Below, piece after piece: positions 21,101 to 34,813 of a DNA stretch of 64,000 bases. A model generated the notes under the pieces. The model searched no databases and was not told the origin of the DNA. It saw only the letters and a list, made by a program, of their open reading frames with translations. The position numbers were made by a program, and so were the translations under genes. The stretch comes from Cymbidium sinense. Its lineage: Eukaryota > Streptophyta > Magnoliopsida > Asparagales > Orchidaceae. The stretch's first letter is position 1. Each line of letters opens with the position of its first letter. The stretch is taken from assembly GCA_021442155.1 (NCBI GenBank), contig CM038221.1, positions 146,931,601-146,995,600 of the forward strand, written 5' to 3'.

Positions 21101-24100
21101 TTAGATGTGTGCGCCTCCCCTCCTTGAAGGTATGTGATCAATTTGGAGGCAATCCAAGCTCAGGTGAGCTCAGATCGAAAGGGAAAAGACAGACGACATC
21201 CATCTTTCATCACTCGTGAATGAGATGAATCATGGAATGTCTGTTCTGCATGATCAGAATGGATGGTCATGATCTAATCCCCCGTTAGATCCCCTGAATC
21301 CTTTTCCAAATAGTAGATCGAATCGTGGATGTCCGATCTTAGATCAGATGGTCCACGGAGTTAGCGTGTCCGCCACAAACTGAGTCAGCAGTGGATGTGA
21401 CAACTTAAATAGCCAATCCTGTCATACCACATGAAAAGCGCAGCACGTCAGCCGCCACATGGCCCGACGGGATTAAGACTTTAATTAAGGTTAAATAATC
21501 TATTTTTAAGGCTGAAACTTCTAAAAATCATAACTAATCCTAGAAAAATCCAAAAAATGAGAACTTAGTGTCATTTTGAACATATTGTAGAGTACAATCT
21601 AGAAAATTTATTTTTAATTAATTTTAAAAAGTAATTTTAGCTTAATTAAGGTTTAATTAAAAATCTAATTAGCTTAATTACTCCTTAATTAATCACCCAA
21701 TTAATCTCAAATTTTCTATGGATGTTTAGGGGGATAACCTCTACCTTCCCTATTTTTTTTGAGATTTTATTGGTTACTTAATTAAGGAAATTAATTGATT
21801 AAGCATTAATTACTCTCTTAATTTAATTAGTGAGAATTAGTGAATGAATATTAGCTTAATTAATTATTTAAGCCTAATTACTTATGATGAATAGTAAGGG
21901 AGCTTAGGGAATGTGATTGGGATATTTTTTTCTAATTCTTTTCCTAATTTTTCTTTACTTTTTGAATCAAATTAATTAATTATCAATGAAGTAATTAATT
22001 GCTTAATTAATTAATTAATCCTCAAGATAAAAGTAGAGCTTAAGTGACCAAGTATAGGACTTAGGGATTTAGATTAAGGCCTCTTTCTTGATCTATTTCC
22101 TTAAGTTAATTTCATTTCATTAATTGAACTTGCTTCATGCTTAACCAAATGGATTAATGAGCTTAATTAATTCCATCTAAAATCCACTTTACATGTAATC
22201 ACCTTTAATCAATGTTGGGTAGCTCTTTGGGTGTTTAATAACCTAAAGAAAGAGCTAATAAAATTATGATTAGCTCACATATATGAGAAAACTATAAAAA
22301 TAGTTAAGTGAGATCCCTTAAGCCTAATTAACTATTAATCATGAGCCAATTGCATTAGGCCCCTTTCATTTCTTAGGAGCATTGCTAATTTACTTTTCAT
22401 GTGGTTGCATATCATATTGGCTCCTTATTAATTAGTTAATTAACTTAAGGATAAGTAGATAAGGGTTAATTAATTGACTTAATTCATACCCTAACCTAAT
22501 CAAGACATAAAATCAACCTAATTTGCTCTTCATTAAAGTAAATTAACTCACACATGGGGGATGGGATCAGGATTATCAAACCTTTCTCATATTTCCTTAA
22601 ATCAAATCAAACATGAAAGTGAAATGACATTAAAGAACTTTAGTTTATTTTAAATAATCTTTTTTAGTTTGATTATCCTTGGGAGTTAATTGATTTGAAT
22701 GAAATCACATGCTTGTGTTGTTTCATTTCTTTCCAATCATGATAAATATTGTATGCCACTTATACTCATGCATTCATTTTTTTTAAATTAATCAAATAAA
22801 AATTATTTCCTTTATGTCAAGTTGCATATGGTGATTTAAATTAAAAATATGTGTGGCTAGTATCATTATTAAATCTCAAATATATTTTCAAAAGTTTACT
22901 AATGATTGAATATACATATGTATTGTAAATTTAAGTTACATATACATAGGAAATGGAAGTGACTAAAAATTTAGTGTATGAAATAAAGTCTCTTCCTCAC
23001 ATTCATGTGTTGATTTGTATAAGTAAGAATGTTAGCGGTATATTAATCTGGGCATCCCAGGGACACATGGCTTTAAGTAGCCCAAAGGAGGTTCTACCTC
23101 GCTCCTTTGGTGCAGAACAATGACGATGTACTTGCTTGATTTCATTCTTATGCATTTGGACATTAGAATTTAGATAGAGCTTTAATCCATTTACACAAAA
23201 TAAATCAATCAAATAAAAGTACAATTTTTACAAGCTTTCTATTCTTTTAGTTATTTATACATCCACGTGTATCTAAGGATAGCACTATATTAGTTTGGAT
23301 ATTCCAGGGACGCACAACTTTAAGTAGTCCCAAGGACGTTCCTACCTTATCCCCTTGGTGCAGAAAAATGGCGACGTACTTGCTTAAAACCTTTATACAT
23401 GTGGAAATGTATATAACTAATGAATGAAAATCCCTTTTTTCTATTAAGAATATATGCATTCATAATTTGTTTATTTGGTTGAGTTTATTAATCATGTGAT
23501 TTAAGGTTCTTTCCTTATGCTTTTGCATAAGAATTTAGATAGAGCTTTAAATTAATATGATAAAATCATTCAATCAAATGAAATATTAATTCCAAATACA
23601 TTTACTCAAATTCATCATTTAAGTGTGTTAAGATATAAATTGCATGCATAGCTATGCTTAGGATTTAATCATATGCATGATATACATGATGGAAAGAAAT
23701 GAACAAACATGTGTTATGTGATAATAATTCATTCCAGCTAACCTTAAGATGCCTATCTTATTGAATGAGTTTATTAAAGTGAACATAAACTTAGAGTTAA
23801 TTAAAATATGTAATAAGTCATTCACTAAAGGGAATTGATTAATTAATTTGCTATATATGTGACTTAAGGTAGGGATAAAAGAGAGTGATCCTCTCTTTCC
23901 TTCTCTTCATAACACTTAGTTATATTATGTAGGTCAAATGAAACAAAAGAAAACATTAAGTAAAATTTGCAAATTAATTAAATCATTTAAACTGAAACCA
24001 CCCATGATAATTAAATGTCTTTCATACTTAGGAAATCTTAACCTTAGAGCTTAGTTAGGACATACCACACAAGCCTTAACACATACACATTAGATTAAGT

Positions 24101-25655
24101 TACCACTTTTAGCTTTATATTAGAGCGGTGTATAGTTTGATGTATATTTTGTTTTGTGATGTAATGTTGTAGACTGAATATTAGGGTGTATGTTCGTAGA
24201 CTGGATGTTAGGCCGTGGTTAGTCTAATCATGTTTTTTGTAAGAGATTATGCTTAAGGGGCCGTTGTAATAAAAATATAAACATTTTCCTATGCAGGTTG
24301 ATTAACCCCTAAGCATAATCTACATTTGAACAGGTGGACTTGGTCTTGTAACCAAATGAAGGAAAGAAAGAGCTTTGAAGATTTGAAGATTCCCCATAGC
24401 TCCCATTCATTTATTGTAATTAAATTATAATTAATTTTTCATTATATAAGGATGTATAAGGGTAGAGCTCGACTACCCATTTCCTTTTCGGGTTGTACGG
24501 CGGTACCTGACTGCACCGGCTTTTTATTCTTTCACGTTGAGGTTATAAATTGTTCGGTGATTTCTTTAGCTTGTGCATTAGAAAAAGCACATCTTTTCAT
24601 AGTTTCTTCATGATTGATGATTGATGTGTGACCTAGATGCAATTAGGCTCTTAAAATAAAATAAATTTTCTACCCCAACTAGAATTCATAACTAATATTT
24701 TTAAAATAACTCATAACCTCACATAAAGCTTAAGCATTAAATCAAGATAATAAAACATTTAACAACCCCTTTAGCTGGATGTTGTATGCTTAATATCATG
24801 CATATCATTTTATTTTACTTTGTTAAGAGAGGGTTTCCATCTTTGCTAGATAGTAAAATGACTTAACCTTTGAGAGCCTATGATGGAAAAAATACCTCTT
24901 TATCTTTTGATTTGGCCCATAATCAACTTCACCATATATTTAGACATATAAAATCCTATAGCCTGTGTCAAAATAAAGAGTCCAAAATTAAATAAAATTT
25001 GGTAAGATTTGCATTGGACTAAGTCATTATTCATACCACATATGCTCTAGTCTCTTAGTAAGTGAGTTTAAGGACTTTAGTTTATTTTCTAAATAATAAC
25101 AACCTAGCTATCTTGCAAAATCATAAGACTTGCCCACATGATTTTAAAATAGTAGGAGGAGTTAGCTGGCTGCCACTCCAGACGGTTATAAGTCCAGCAG
25201 TCGGGTATTTTACTCTCTCTGGTGGCGGTAAATAATATACCCACTTCCACCTTAGGTTTAGGTTATGCTTTGGTCCTCACTAAAGCTTCTTAGATTTAGA
25301 ATCTGAGGTTGTTATTTCCCTTTAGGGCTACAAGCATAAATCCTCACCTCTTAAGCATTTCTACAATCTTGTATTGTGAAATTATAAGTCCTAGATTTCT
25401 AATAAAATTTTAATTTAAATATATAATTCTCCTTAATTTCAAATATATAAAGCCCAACCATAGGATAGTTTGCAATGCTCACTAGGTTTCCTAGTATCAT
25501 GAGCATCACTTACTCATCTCCCCTTAGCTTTGATAATAAGTCTTTCCTTTCAATCTATCCCATTTGATATTTCAAATATAGCCAATTTATTGATAGTCCC
25601 ATCTTTGAATTCTTTGGAGACAATAATTGCCTACTTTAATCGAGAGTATTCCTAA
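18167..25655 (+). mobile_element. Long-LTR family, copy B, nearly full length
   Basis: It starts TGTTGACCTCACTTTT, matching the starts at 29128 and 50516, and follows the same block order as the other copies for about 7.49 kb. The order is a TTGACC-rich field at 18900-20250, a GC-richer zone at 20250-21500 that may hold the promoter or leader, an AT-rich TTAATTAA zone, the 'tattagtctggacaacc' block, the hairpins and the 'aatcgagagtattcctaag' block. Similarity stops after 25655, so the last 350 bp or so are missing. The 'tattagtttgg...ccagggac' block is duplicated here (about 23030-23140 and 23270-23385). No PBS follows, and the sequence passes directly into an antisense Tat pol relic. Small frames such as 20341-20594 are not shared with the other copies. 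Confidence 0.85.
24245..24320 (+). other. Conserved long hairpin of the LTR, copy B
   Basis: The arms GATTATGCTTAAGGGG and CCCCTAAGCATAATC pair without the G-U wobble that the other copies show at the sixth stem base (GATTGTGC in copies A, C, D and E). The change fits selection for pairing or simple drift. One unpaired A/T remains in the stem. Confidence 0.6.
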
Positions 25656-25861
25656 GATATTAACCTAAATAAAAATATACTTTCTTGGGATATCAATAGA
25701 AAGCATGATATTAACCTAAGTAAATATATTAAATGCCCCTGTCTTGCAGGGGGAATTTCATCGTAACTCGAAAATGCATTCTCGCAATGCAAGAGAATTT
25801 TTTAGTGTATATATGATGAGGCATGAATATAATGCTTATTTAATCATGTAATCATATGCAC
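25656..25861. other. Junction between LTR B and the antisense Tat relic
   Basis: Sequence after the LTR B breakpoint and before the stop codon of the minus-strand pol. It contains a direct repeat of 'atattaacctaa(g/a)taaa' (near 25657 and 25712) and a short hairpin 'cccctgtcttgcaggggg'. It is probably the 3' untranslated start of the Tat element. That element's own 3' LTR is not found here. Confidence 0.45.
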
Positions 25862-28800
25862 TCAGACATGATACTTCTTAAGATAATTACCATTGATGGG
25901 TGGCATAGGTCGTCGATCACTCGAATCAATAAGCTGATAGACTCCTCCTTCGTATACCTTCTCTATGATGTAAGGGCCTTCCCAATTAGCTTCAAATTTA
26001 TCATCGATTCTTTTGTGAGAGATTATTAATCTTCTGATCACTAAGACCAGCTCTCCTCTTTGGAAAGTTTGGGGATGCATTGTTCCATTGAAGGCTTTAG
26101 ATATTCTTGCTCGACAGATTTTTAAGTTTTGTTGGGCTTGAAGTATGATTTCATCTAGCGTGCCAAGATCTTCCATCTATAAATGGACATTCTCCTCTTG
26201 AGTGAGATTATACTGGGTAGCTACTCAAAGTGATAGTAGTTTGACTTCCAGTAGCAAAACTGCTTCGACTCCAAAAGGTAAAGCATAAGGGGTGGCTTTA
26301 GTTGGCATCTTGTAAGCAATTATATATGCCCATAAATCCTCGAGCATTTTGATATGCCACTCTCTTTTGTTCTTTGTGAGGATCTTTTTGAGTAGCTTAA
26401 TTCATATTTTATTAAAAGCAACTGCCAAATCATTGGCTCTTGGATTATAAATTAATGAATATCGACAATCGATTTTGTATCGATCAGTGAATTTATAGAT
26501 CTTTCCCCTCTTGAATGCTAGGCCATTGTCTGAGATGACTAGTTGTGGTATATCGAATCTATAGACAACATTATGAGTGAAGAAGTCAATGACTCAATCA
26601 TTAGTAACTTCTTTGAATGGAGTCGCTTCCCCACATAGTGGATAGTTCTGCAGATAAGCGAACGAATGGTATGTATTATACTCTGGCCAGAATGTTATTG
26701 AATGGCCAGTTTATTTGAAGAGATACATATTTATATAACAATGAATTATAATTTTTGGCCATATAACACCAATTACCATGATCTTTACAATTTAATTGCT
26801 TCACTTTTTTCTTTTATTTCAAATATAAAGTATCATTCTATTTGTAACATCTATTCTAAATGAAAGTACATTTGCCCTTCTTTAAAATAGTTGATGAAGG
26901 GTTTTCTCCAATCATTTAGTTCTTCTACTATGAAGGCTTCTTGTTGTACTTCTAAAAGTTCTTCAAATTTGCATCCCTTTTGAGCATGCTTCTGTTATTT
27001 AATTTTAAATATTTTTGATGGAGTGTGAGGATCAATTAGAATTGCATCATGTTGGTTTACACTTGATGATCCATCTTCTAGCGGGGAATATGGATTCACC
27101 GTACTTCGTTCAGTTGTATTGCTTCAACACTTGCTTGTCGTTCATGCTTGCCCTTTCTTTGGCTAGTTTAGCTAAGTAGTATACTTTACTATTTTTGGAT
27201 TGAGTGACTCAAGTCAATGTAACATTCAAAATTTGTGTCATTAGCTCGAGGACTCAGTTAAGATAATAGGCTAACTCAAGCTTGGTGATCATATAGATTC
27301 CCAAAACTTGATTGATGGATCAGCTGAGAGTCTCCAAAAATTTGCAAATTTTGGATACATATGGCAATAGCTTCTTCAAGACCAGCTATCAAAGCCTCAT
27401 ACTCGGCTTCATTATTGGTTTGAGGTTTAGTCAAGCCATATGAATGTCTTATGATGCCTCCTTTAAGTTATGAATACAAGGCCAATGCCAGCTTGTGCCT
27501 TGGGTTGGTTCGAAGGTTATGCTGTCTTGATCGATGATGCTCCATCTAAATACATCTCCAAGATTTACTATTTTTCTCTTTCATTAATAAATAGACTCTG
27601 GTCATCGGGCAAGTCATCATTAAGTAGTAAATCAGCTGGGATAGGATGCGCAGTAAGGAAGTCTGCCAAGATCTGTCCCTTTACTACTTTCTGGGGTACA
27701 TATGTAATAGCAAGTTGTAATAAGAGTATTGCCCATCAAACTAAATGATCTATCAATATTGGTCTCATCATCAAGAACTTTAGCTGGTTGACCTTTGAGA
27801 TTAGTGTGATTTTATGAGAAAGCATGTAATGACAAAGCTTCTAGATTGTGAATATTAGTGCTAAATAATGTTTCTCTATAGGAGAGTACTGTACTTCAGC
27901 TCCTATTATTCTTCGACTAATGTATTATAACATGATTTCTTTGTTTTCTTCATTATGTTATGCAAGTAAAGCCCCGAGGGACTCCTTTAAGGCTGCAGTG
28001 TATAAGATAAGAGGTTTCCCTAGGATAAGAGCTATTGGAATTGGTGGATTGAGTAGATACTTTTTAATTCTCACAAGAACTTCTTGGCATTCCTCATCCC
28101 ATTTGAATGGAGTGTTGTTTTTCATTAGCTTCACAAAAGGTTGGCATCTTCCTGATAGGTTTGATATATAATGCTAAATGAATGCGAGTTGTTCTTGTAA
28201 AGAGCAAAGCTGGTGAAGGTTCTTCGGTGGAGGCATCTCCACAATCACCTTGATTTTTTTTTGGGTCTATGTCAATTCCTTTATGTCTTACAACATATCT
28301 AATAAATTTTCTTTGGGAAACCCCAAAAGCACACTTAAGAGGATTCATCTTGATATCATATTTTTTGATTCTTTTAAAGACAATCCTTAAATTCTCAAGA
28401 TGATCTTTTCGGTCAATGCTTTTAACGATGAGGTCATCAATGTAGCATTCTACTTTTTGATGAATCAACTCAGCGAAGATGCATGTCATGACCCTCTAAT
28501 ATATAGTTCTAACATTCTTTAATCCGAATGACATGATTGTGTAACAATAAATACCAATTAGGGTTCTGACTGATGTATGTTTCTCATCTTCAAGAGCCAT
28601 CTTGATCTGATTATACCCCAATGATCCATCCATAAAGGAGAACATGTCATAGTTGGAGGTGTTATCCACTAGAAATTCTGACACTAGGAGTAGGAAATCA
28701 TCTTTTGGTCATGCCTTGTTTAAATCTCGAAAGTCAATGCAGACTCGAATTTGACCATTCATCTTCTTCACGGGAATGATGTTGGATATCCAATCTACAT

Positions 28801-29127
28801 ACTTCTCCTCACGAATGAAACTTGCTTCAATTAGATTTTTTGTTTCTACGATCACTTGTTCCTCAACATCCAGTCTCATTCTTATAGGAGCTTGTTTGAC
28901 TAGTATTGAATCAGAATTGATAACTAGCTTGTAAACTGCCACATCAGGGGATAAGCTAGGCATATCAAAATATGTCCAAGCAAAGTAGTCCTTGAATTCA
29001 AAAAGCAATATTTTTATTTCTTCAACCTTATCGTTAATCAGAAGAGCATTAACGAAGGTTGGATGAGGTTCTTCTTCAGTCCCCAAATTGATTTCTTTCA
29101 ACTCATCCATGGTAGACGTCTGCCCAC
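25862..29127 (-). pseudogene. Tat/Ogre-type Ty3 pol relic (RT, RNase H, integrase)
   Basis: Read from 29127 leftward. The start of RT ('PVKKMNGQIRVCIDFRDLNK') is at 28709-28790. It is followed by 'FMDGSLGYNQIKMA' and 'YTIMSFGLKN' (28684-28496), the polymerase box 'CYIDDLIVKS' with both Asp (28447-28418), RNase H with 'TNNEAEYEALIAGLEEA' (27440-27378), the integrase core with 'ISDNGLAFKRGKIYKFTD', and the C-terminal 'WEGPYIIEKVYEGGVYQLID' ending at a stop at 25862. The integrase segment that should read N-G-Q-A-E-A-F-N-K reads NDLAVAFNK, so the catalytic Glu is Val (near 26416). Many stops and frame changes make it inactive. Reverse transcription in cytoplasmic particles and nuclear integration would be its ancestral roles. 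It is cut at 29127 by the CCCAC-flanked insertion and resumes at 63388. Plus-strand frames at 27470-28171 are shadows. Confidence 0.88.
29123..29127. repeat. Target-site duplication CCCAC, left copy
   Basis: CCCAC directly precedes the LTR C start TGTTGACC. An identical CCCAC follows the LTR E end at 63388-63392. Confidence 0.85.
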
Positions 29128-30952
29128 TGTTGACCTCATTTTTAGGATGAGCGCTCAACCCCTCCATCTTAGACATAGGACTCCTCTTAGACTTTAAGAG
29201 ATCCTTAGTCTTAAGACACATCTAGTGATTAGGTGGACACTCAACCTAGCCCTAGAGACTTAGAATGGTTAGCCATAGGAATAGGTCATGCCTTAGGGGT
29301 GTTAGGAAAATTTTCATACCTTATAGCTTGACCAAATTCCTCACTTCCTTCCTTCAAGTCAAACGCCAAATCAAATCAACATCAAACCTAACTCAATTCC
29401 AGCTTAATTGATTTTTTTAAACCCAAATTAATTCCAAATGATTGAAATCCATGATCAATTCCAAATGATTAAAGCTTATGATTGAAAATCGAAGTCAAAA
29501 ATATTTCCTAAGTCCTTTAATCCCCTCTTAAGATCTTAGCCTAAATTAAATCTAAATCAATTCAAATTCCTTAAATTTTCTCACAACTCATTTATATTCT
29601 CATTTATGTTCACATATATAAATAAAACATAGATTCAAATCAATCAAACTAAATCCAAATTTCAAATCCAAATAAAAAATCTTTCTTAAGTCCTTTGATC
29701 CCCTCTTATGGCCTTAGCACAAATCAAGTACAAATCACTGCAAATTCATGAAATTTTTTCATAACCCATTTATATTCTCTTTTATATTCACAAATATAAA
29801 TGAAATATAAATTCAATTATCCAAAACCAAATCCGAAACTCAAACTCAAATTCATGAAAAATTTAACCTAAGCCTTTCAAGTCAAATTCTTGAACTTAGC
29901 CAAATAAAATTTAAATCAAGCCAAACTCTTGATTTTTCTTCATGATTCAGTCAATCTTACAATCATGAATCCAAAAATAAATACAAACTTCAATCACTTA
30001 ACCAAAACTCAATTCAAAAATCAAACCCAACTCAAACTCATGTTCACCCTTTGAACTTGAAATTGTCAAATGAATTAAAACCCATTTGACTTCAAATCTC
30101 TTACAAATGGATTTCTATTTCAATCATAAGTCCATATGTGAGTTCAATAAAATTCAAATCAAGCTTGACCAAGCCATTTGACCTACTCAGGCTCACTTGA
30201 CCCAAAGTGACCAAAAGTACCCCTTATGAGCCAAATTTTAATCATAACAAAATTAGATTGAACTAAGCCCATCTAAACCTCTCATCATGATCAACAATCA
30301 TCATAAGATGATCAATCACTCAAATTGGGTCAAACCAAGTCAAACCTAAGGGTTGACCAAGTCAACACTTAGCCAAAATGAAACCTAAACTAGCCAAAAC
30401 TCACCATAGGCCAAATTAATTGAAACCATTGATCTAAGCTCATTCATGATCAATGTTTGAACTTGACCAAGTCAACATTTGAGCCTAACCTAGCCCAATT
30501 AACCACTTGACCCAAGTTGACCCAACTTGACCTAAAAAGTCAAAATATGTTAAAACTTGATCTAAGCCAAATTGATTGAAACTAATGGGTCAAGTTCATT
30601 CCAAAATGATTGTTGAACGACCAAAGCCTCAATTGGCCAATTAGACCTAACCTAGCCCAATTGACCATGAACCCAACTTGACCTAAAAGGTCAAATTGAG
30701 CCAAACTCAAATATAAACCAAAATGATTGGAAACAAAGATACCAATCCATTTCATATGACCAACTAAACCTAAACCAACCTATGACCTAACCCAAATAGA
30801 TCAAATGGGTCAAATTGGTCATCTTGACCCATTTGACCTAAATGAGCTCAATTGTACCAAAACCAAATATAAACCAAATTGAATCAAACCAAAGCCACCA
30901 AAACATTTCAAATGGTCATATGAACTTGACCTAACCCATTGTTTGACCTAAT

Positions 30953-30968
30953 TTGACCAATTGGTCAA
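30953..30968. promoter_or_regulatory. Palindromic TTGACC pair within the LTR motif field
   Basis: TTGACCAATTGGTCAA is a perfect 16-bp palindrome holding two opposed TTGACC boxes, the W-box core bound by WRKY factors. The same sequence occurs in copy B (19740-19755) and copy D (36526-36541). LTR E has one mismatch near 52282. Regulatory activity is inferred. Confidence 0.35.
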
Positions 30969-32334
30969 CTCAATCCAAGTTGACCCATTTTGACCTAAAT
31001 GGATCAACATGAGCCAAATCACATCAAATTAACTCCAAATTCAATGAAACTTGGCCTAACCCAATTTTCAAACATACCAAACATGCCCGAACTAAAATAA
31101 AGGTCAAATGACCATTTTACCCCTAGGCCATAGGGTAACCCAAAATCAAAACTACTTGGAATTTGGTCAATTTCTTTCCATGAACACTTGGCATCCTCTC
31201 AGTGGACCAAATAGTCATTAATGAACATGGTGCACATGACCCAATGGGTTTGGGTCAACCAAACCAAACCAAACCCAAAACTGACCACCACCTTTGAAAA
31301 TGGCCACATGGAATCCTCCCTCCACCTTGTTTGAGCACATGACCTCCTCACCCACTCCTCCTCTGGACAAAACTGAATGCCATGCCACTCTAAATAGCTC
31401 AAACAACCCATTGAATAGGGTCAATTGGATCAAAATGACAAGCTCCTTCATGACCATCCGATCCTTCAATGGGGAGATATACTCCCCCTAATTTCATTCA
31501 ATCTTAACAGTCTCATACTAGATTGAGCTAAGGGAAGCCAAATAAGCCATTGGCAAGTGGTCCCAAGCTTCCTAGATTTTTTTCAACTTCTCCATTTTTA
31601 GATTTACTCAAACCAAAATTAGGGGAGCTCCATTGAAAATCCAACTTACCCCACACTCAACACCAAGCCAATTCACATTTCAAGCTTCATCAGGGAGCTC
31701 GATCGAACTCACCCAAGACTTCACACAAGCTCTAAAAGAAAGGGAGGGCTACTTTAGATCAAGACCGAGCCTACTTGAAAGACAACTTGGTCTCTAGAAG
31801 GATCCATCCAATCTCAAGACCTCAAACTCTCAATAAAGCTTCATCTCCACTAGACGAAGCTTGTCCAAGGGAATCAAGCATCGGGATCACCTCTGGTAAG
31901 GTAAGCTATTAAACTGAGCATAATTTCAATATTGTTTGGAGCTTTATGAAGTGGATTTGCATCCTATGAGATTCTAGACATTAGATGTGATCTCCCTTGT
32001 ATGTTGATGGTGTAGGCTAAATTTGGGATCAATCCGAGCTCAATTGAGCTCGGATCATGCCCTAGAAGATGGACGAATGTCCTCTCCAGCAAGGAAACAT
32101 GGAGACAAATCATGGGCCGTCCATTCGCACATTTTGGATGAATGTCCATGATCAAAGACACAGATCCCACATATTATCCCTTTAGAACCGCGAATCTAAC
32201 CATGGCCGTCCAATCCATGATTGAACGGGTGAGAAGAAAGCACGTAGCACCGCCGCTGACGCGGCGCTACGATATGATAACTTAAATATTGAATCCTGTC
32301 ATGCCACTTGGAAAGTGCATGCTGCGTCTGCGGT

Positions 32335-32342
32335 CCACGTGG
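32335..32342. promoter_or_regulatory. G-box CCACGTGG in LTR C
   Basis: A perfect CACGTG core with CC/GG flanks lies in the GC-richer part of the LTR. LTR E has the same octamer at 53652-53659, and LTR D has the related palindrome CCACGCGTGG at 37873-37882. It is a candidate bZIP/bHLH site; function is inferred. Confidence 0.35.
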
Positions 32343-34734
32343 CATAGACGGGATCAAAACATTTAATTAGGTTAATAAATCACCAAATTAGTCATGGAAA
32401 CTTCCTAAATTCATATCTAAGCCTAAAAAAATCAAAAAAATATGAAATAAATTACATTGGATAGATAATTGAACATAGAATATTCTAAAAATGATTTCAA
32501 TGGATTTTGAACAATGTTTTTCTCTAGATTTGGGTTTTATTGGGAATGTTATTTTACTAATTACCCTCTAATTACTCCGACACCGACATCCTAAACTTAT
32601 GATACTAATGGGATGAATCTCGCTCTAATTTTCTTGGGATTTATTGGTGGTTTAATTAGAGGAATTGCTAGTTCATTCCTTAATCACCCCTTAATTTAAT
32701 TAAGCTTAATTAAGGGTATAATTAGTCATATAACCCTCTAATTGAGTCAATTAAGTTTTGATTATGTGAATATGAGGTTTAGGGGATAATTTTGGTATAC
32801 TTTCCTTAAGATATTCCTTAAACCCCCGTTCTTCCTTAATCTAACCTTAATTAAGCTAATTCACTAATTACCCCCTTAATTAATTTCATAAAATTCTAAA
32901 ACCTTTCAAAACTTAACTAATTTATCTTGGGTATCTGCTTAGATATTTAAGAGCCTAAGTACAATTAAATAAATCAAAATTCAACTCACATGTGTGAGAG
33001 GGGTTATGAAGTTACTTAAAATAAATACCTTAGCTTAATTAATCCTTAATCATAAGCCAATCGCTTAGGTACCTTTCTTTCCTAGATGCATTACTGATTT
33101 AAATTCCTTGTTTGGTTTTATGTCATATCATTAGCTCATAATTATTTAATTAGCTATGCTAAGGTGGTGTAGGTAAGGTGTAATTAACACACTTAATTCA
33201 TACCTTAACCTAACCAGCATATAAAAATCATATAATAATCCTAAGAATAAACTAAATCAATAAACATATATGGGAATGGGTTAGGAGCAGCAAACTCACA
33301 ACATTTCTTAAATTAAATCAAACTCAAAACAAAATAAAACCTTCCTTAAAAATAACTTGATTTGCTTTAAACTTTCTTATTTCATAGGATTGTCTTTAGG
33401 AATTAATTAGGGTGAATGTGTTTACATGCTTTCTTCACTTTAGTTCTTTCCTAGCATGCTAAATTTGTATGTCATATGAAATTCATGCATTCAGACTTTT
33501 CTAAAATAATATTCAAGATGAAATATTTTCTTTATGTCAAATTGCATGTTTCGTCTAAAGTAAAATATGAATGGCTATTATCACTCCTAAATCCAAAACT
33601 ATTTTCAAAATCTATAAATAAAATACCTAAAATTGAAAGTGTGCTACTTATAATTATTTATAAGCTTGCATGTGGATATAAATATGAAGATGTGCATAGT
33701 GTGGCTTTCATTCTCTTTTCTTTTAGCATAGTTTTGAATAGGAGTTGGCAAAGTGTATAGTTTATTTGAAAAGAATACAACACTTGCCAAACCCCCTTTG
33801 TATTCATTCATATGCTATTACTTAAGATATACATCCACACTTATACATGTTAATTGCATAAATAAAATAAACAAAGAAATATAAACTTTTTGCATCCTTC
33901 TTTTTCCATTTATTTCTTTTGCACATGTGCTTATTTTTTAAAAAAGTGGTATATTAGTCTGGACAATCCCGAGATTTTGAGGCATTAAGTAGCCCTTGTA
34001 ACTTACACCCCTGGTGCTAACAATGGCGTCGTACTCACTTATGTCTTTCATTCATGCATATGTGCATGTGAATAATGGCTAAAAGAAACCCCTCTTTACT
34101 ACTTAATGAAAATCATGCAGCATAAAGCATTCCAATTTTCTTAAGTAACATATCTTAGCATTCATCATAAAATGTGCTAAATATTTCCATTTGTATGCAT
34201 AAATATGCTTAGGATACATCCATCTGCATGTTATAGATGTTGGGAAAGAAATGAAGTGATATGTATTTTGTGATATTAATTAACTTTATTTAATCTTAAA
34301 ATGCCTTTCTTTTTAAATAGGTTTGTTTTAGAATTAATTAATTAAACATTATTTTGTGGGGAAAGAGAAGTTCTCTTCTCTTTTCCCTCTATTTACAACA
34401 CTTAGTAACTAATTGTATGATTCATTTAAATCGAAACAAAACATCAAATAAAATCAACCCAAATAAAATATACACTTAAATGAAACCACTCATCTAAGTT
34501 GAACATCTTCACGCTCAAAAAATCCAAACATTAAAATCATAGCTAAGCATACCACACAAACCTTCTATAGCCCACACATTAGGCTAAGTCACCACTTCTA
34601 GCTTTAGGTTAGGACGGTGCATGGCTTGATGTTTGCTTTTATTTTGTGATGTATTATTTCTAGTCAGGATGTTAAGGTGTATGTGCGTAGAATGAATGGT
34701 AGGACGATTTAGTCTAATCATTATTTTCTGCAGG

Positions 34735-34813
34735 GGATTGTGCTTAAGGGGCTTTGTGATAAAAAAAATATCTGCTTTTGTTGTGCTGGTGCTTATACCC
34801 CTAAGCATAATCC
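34735..34813 (+). other. Conserved long hairpin of the LTR, copy C
   Basis: The arms are GGATTGTGCTTAAGGGG and CCCCTAAGCATAATCC around a loop of about 45 nt, as in the other LTR copies. Confidence 0.6.

Noticed and set aside
27470..28171. Plus-strand frames of 92 and 83 codons
   Set aside because: Antisense of the Tat RNase H and RT.
31199..31491. Open frames conserved at 52543-52820
   Set aside because: They are shared only because LTR C and LTR E are recent duplicates. The diverged copies B and D do not keep them.
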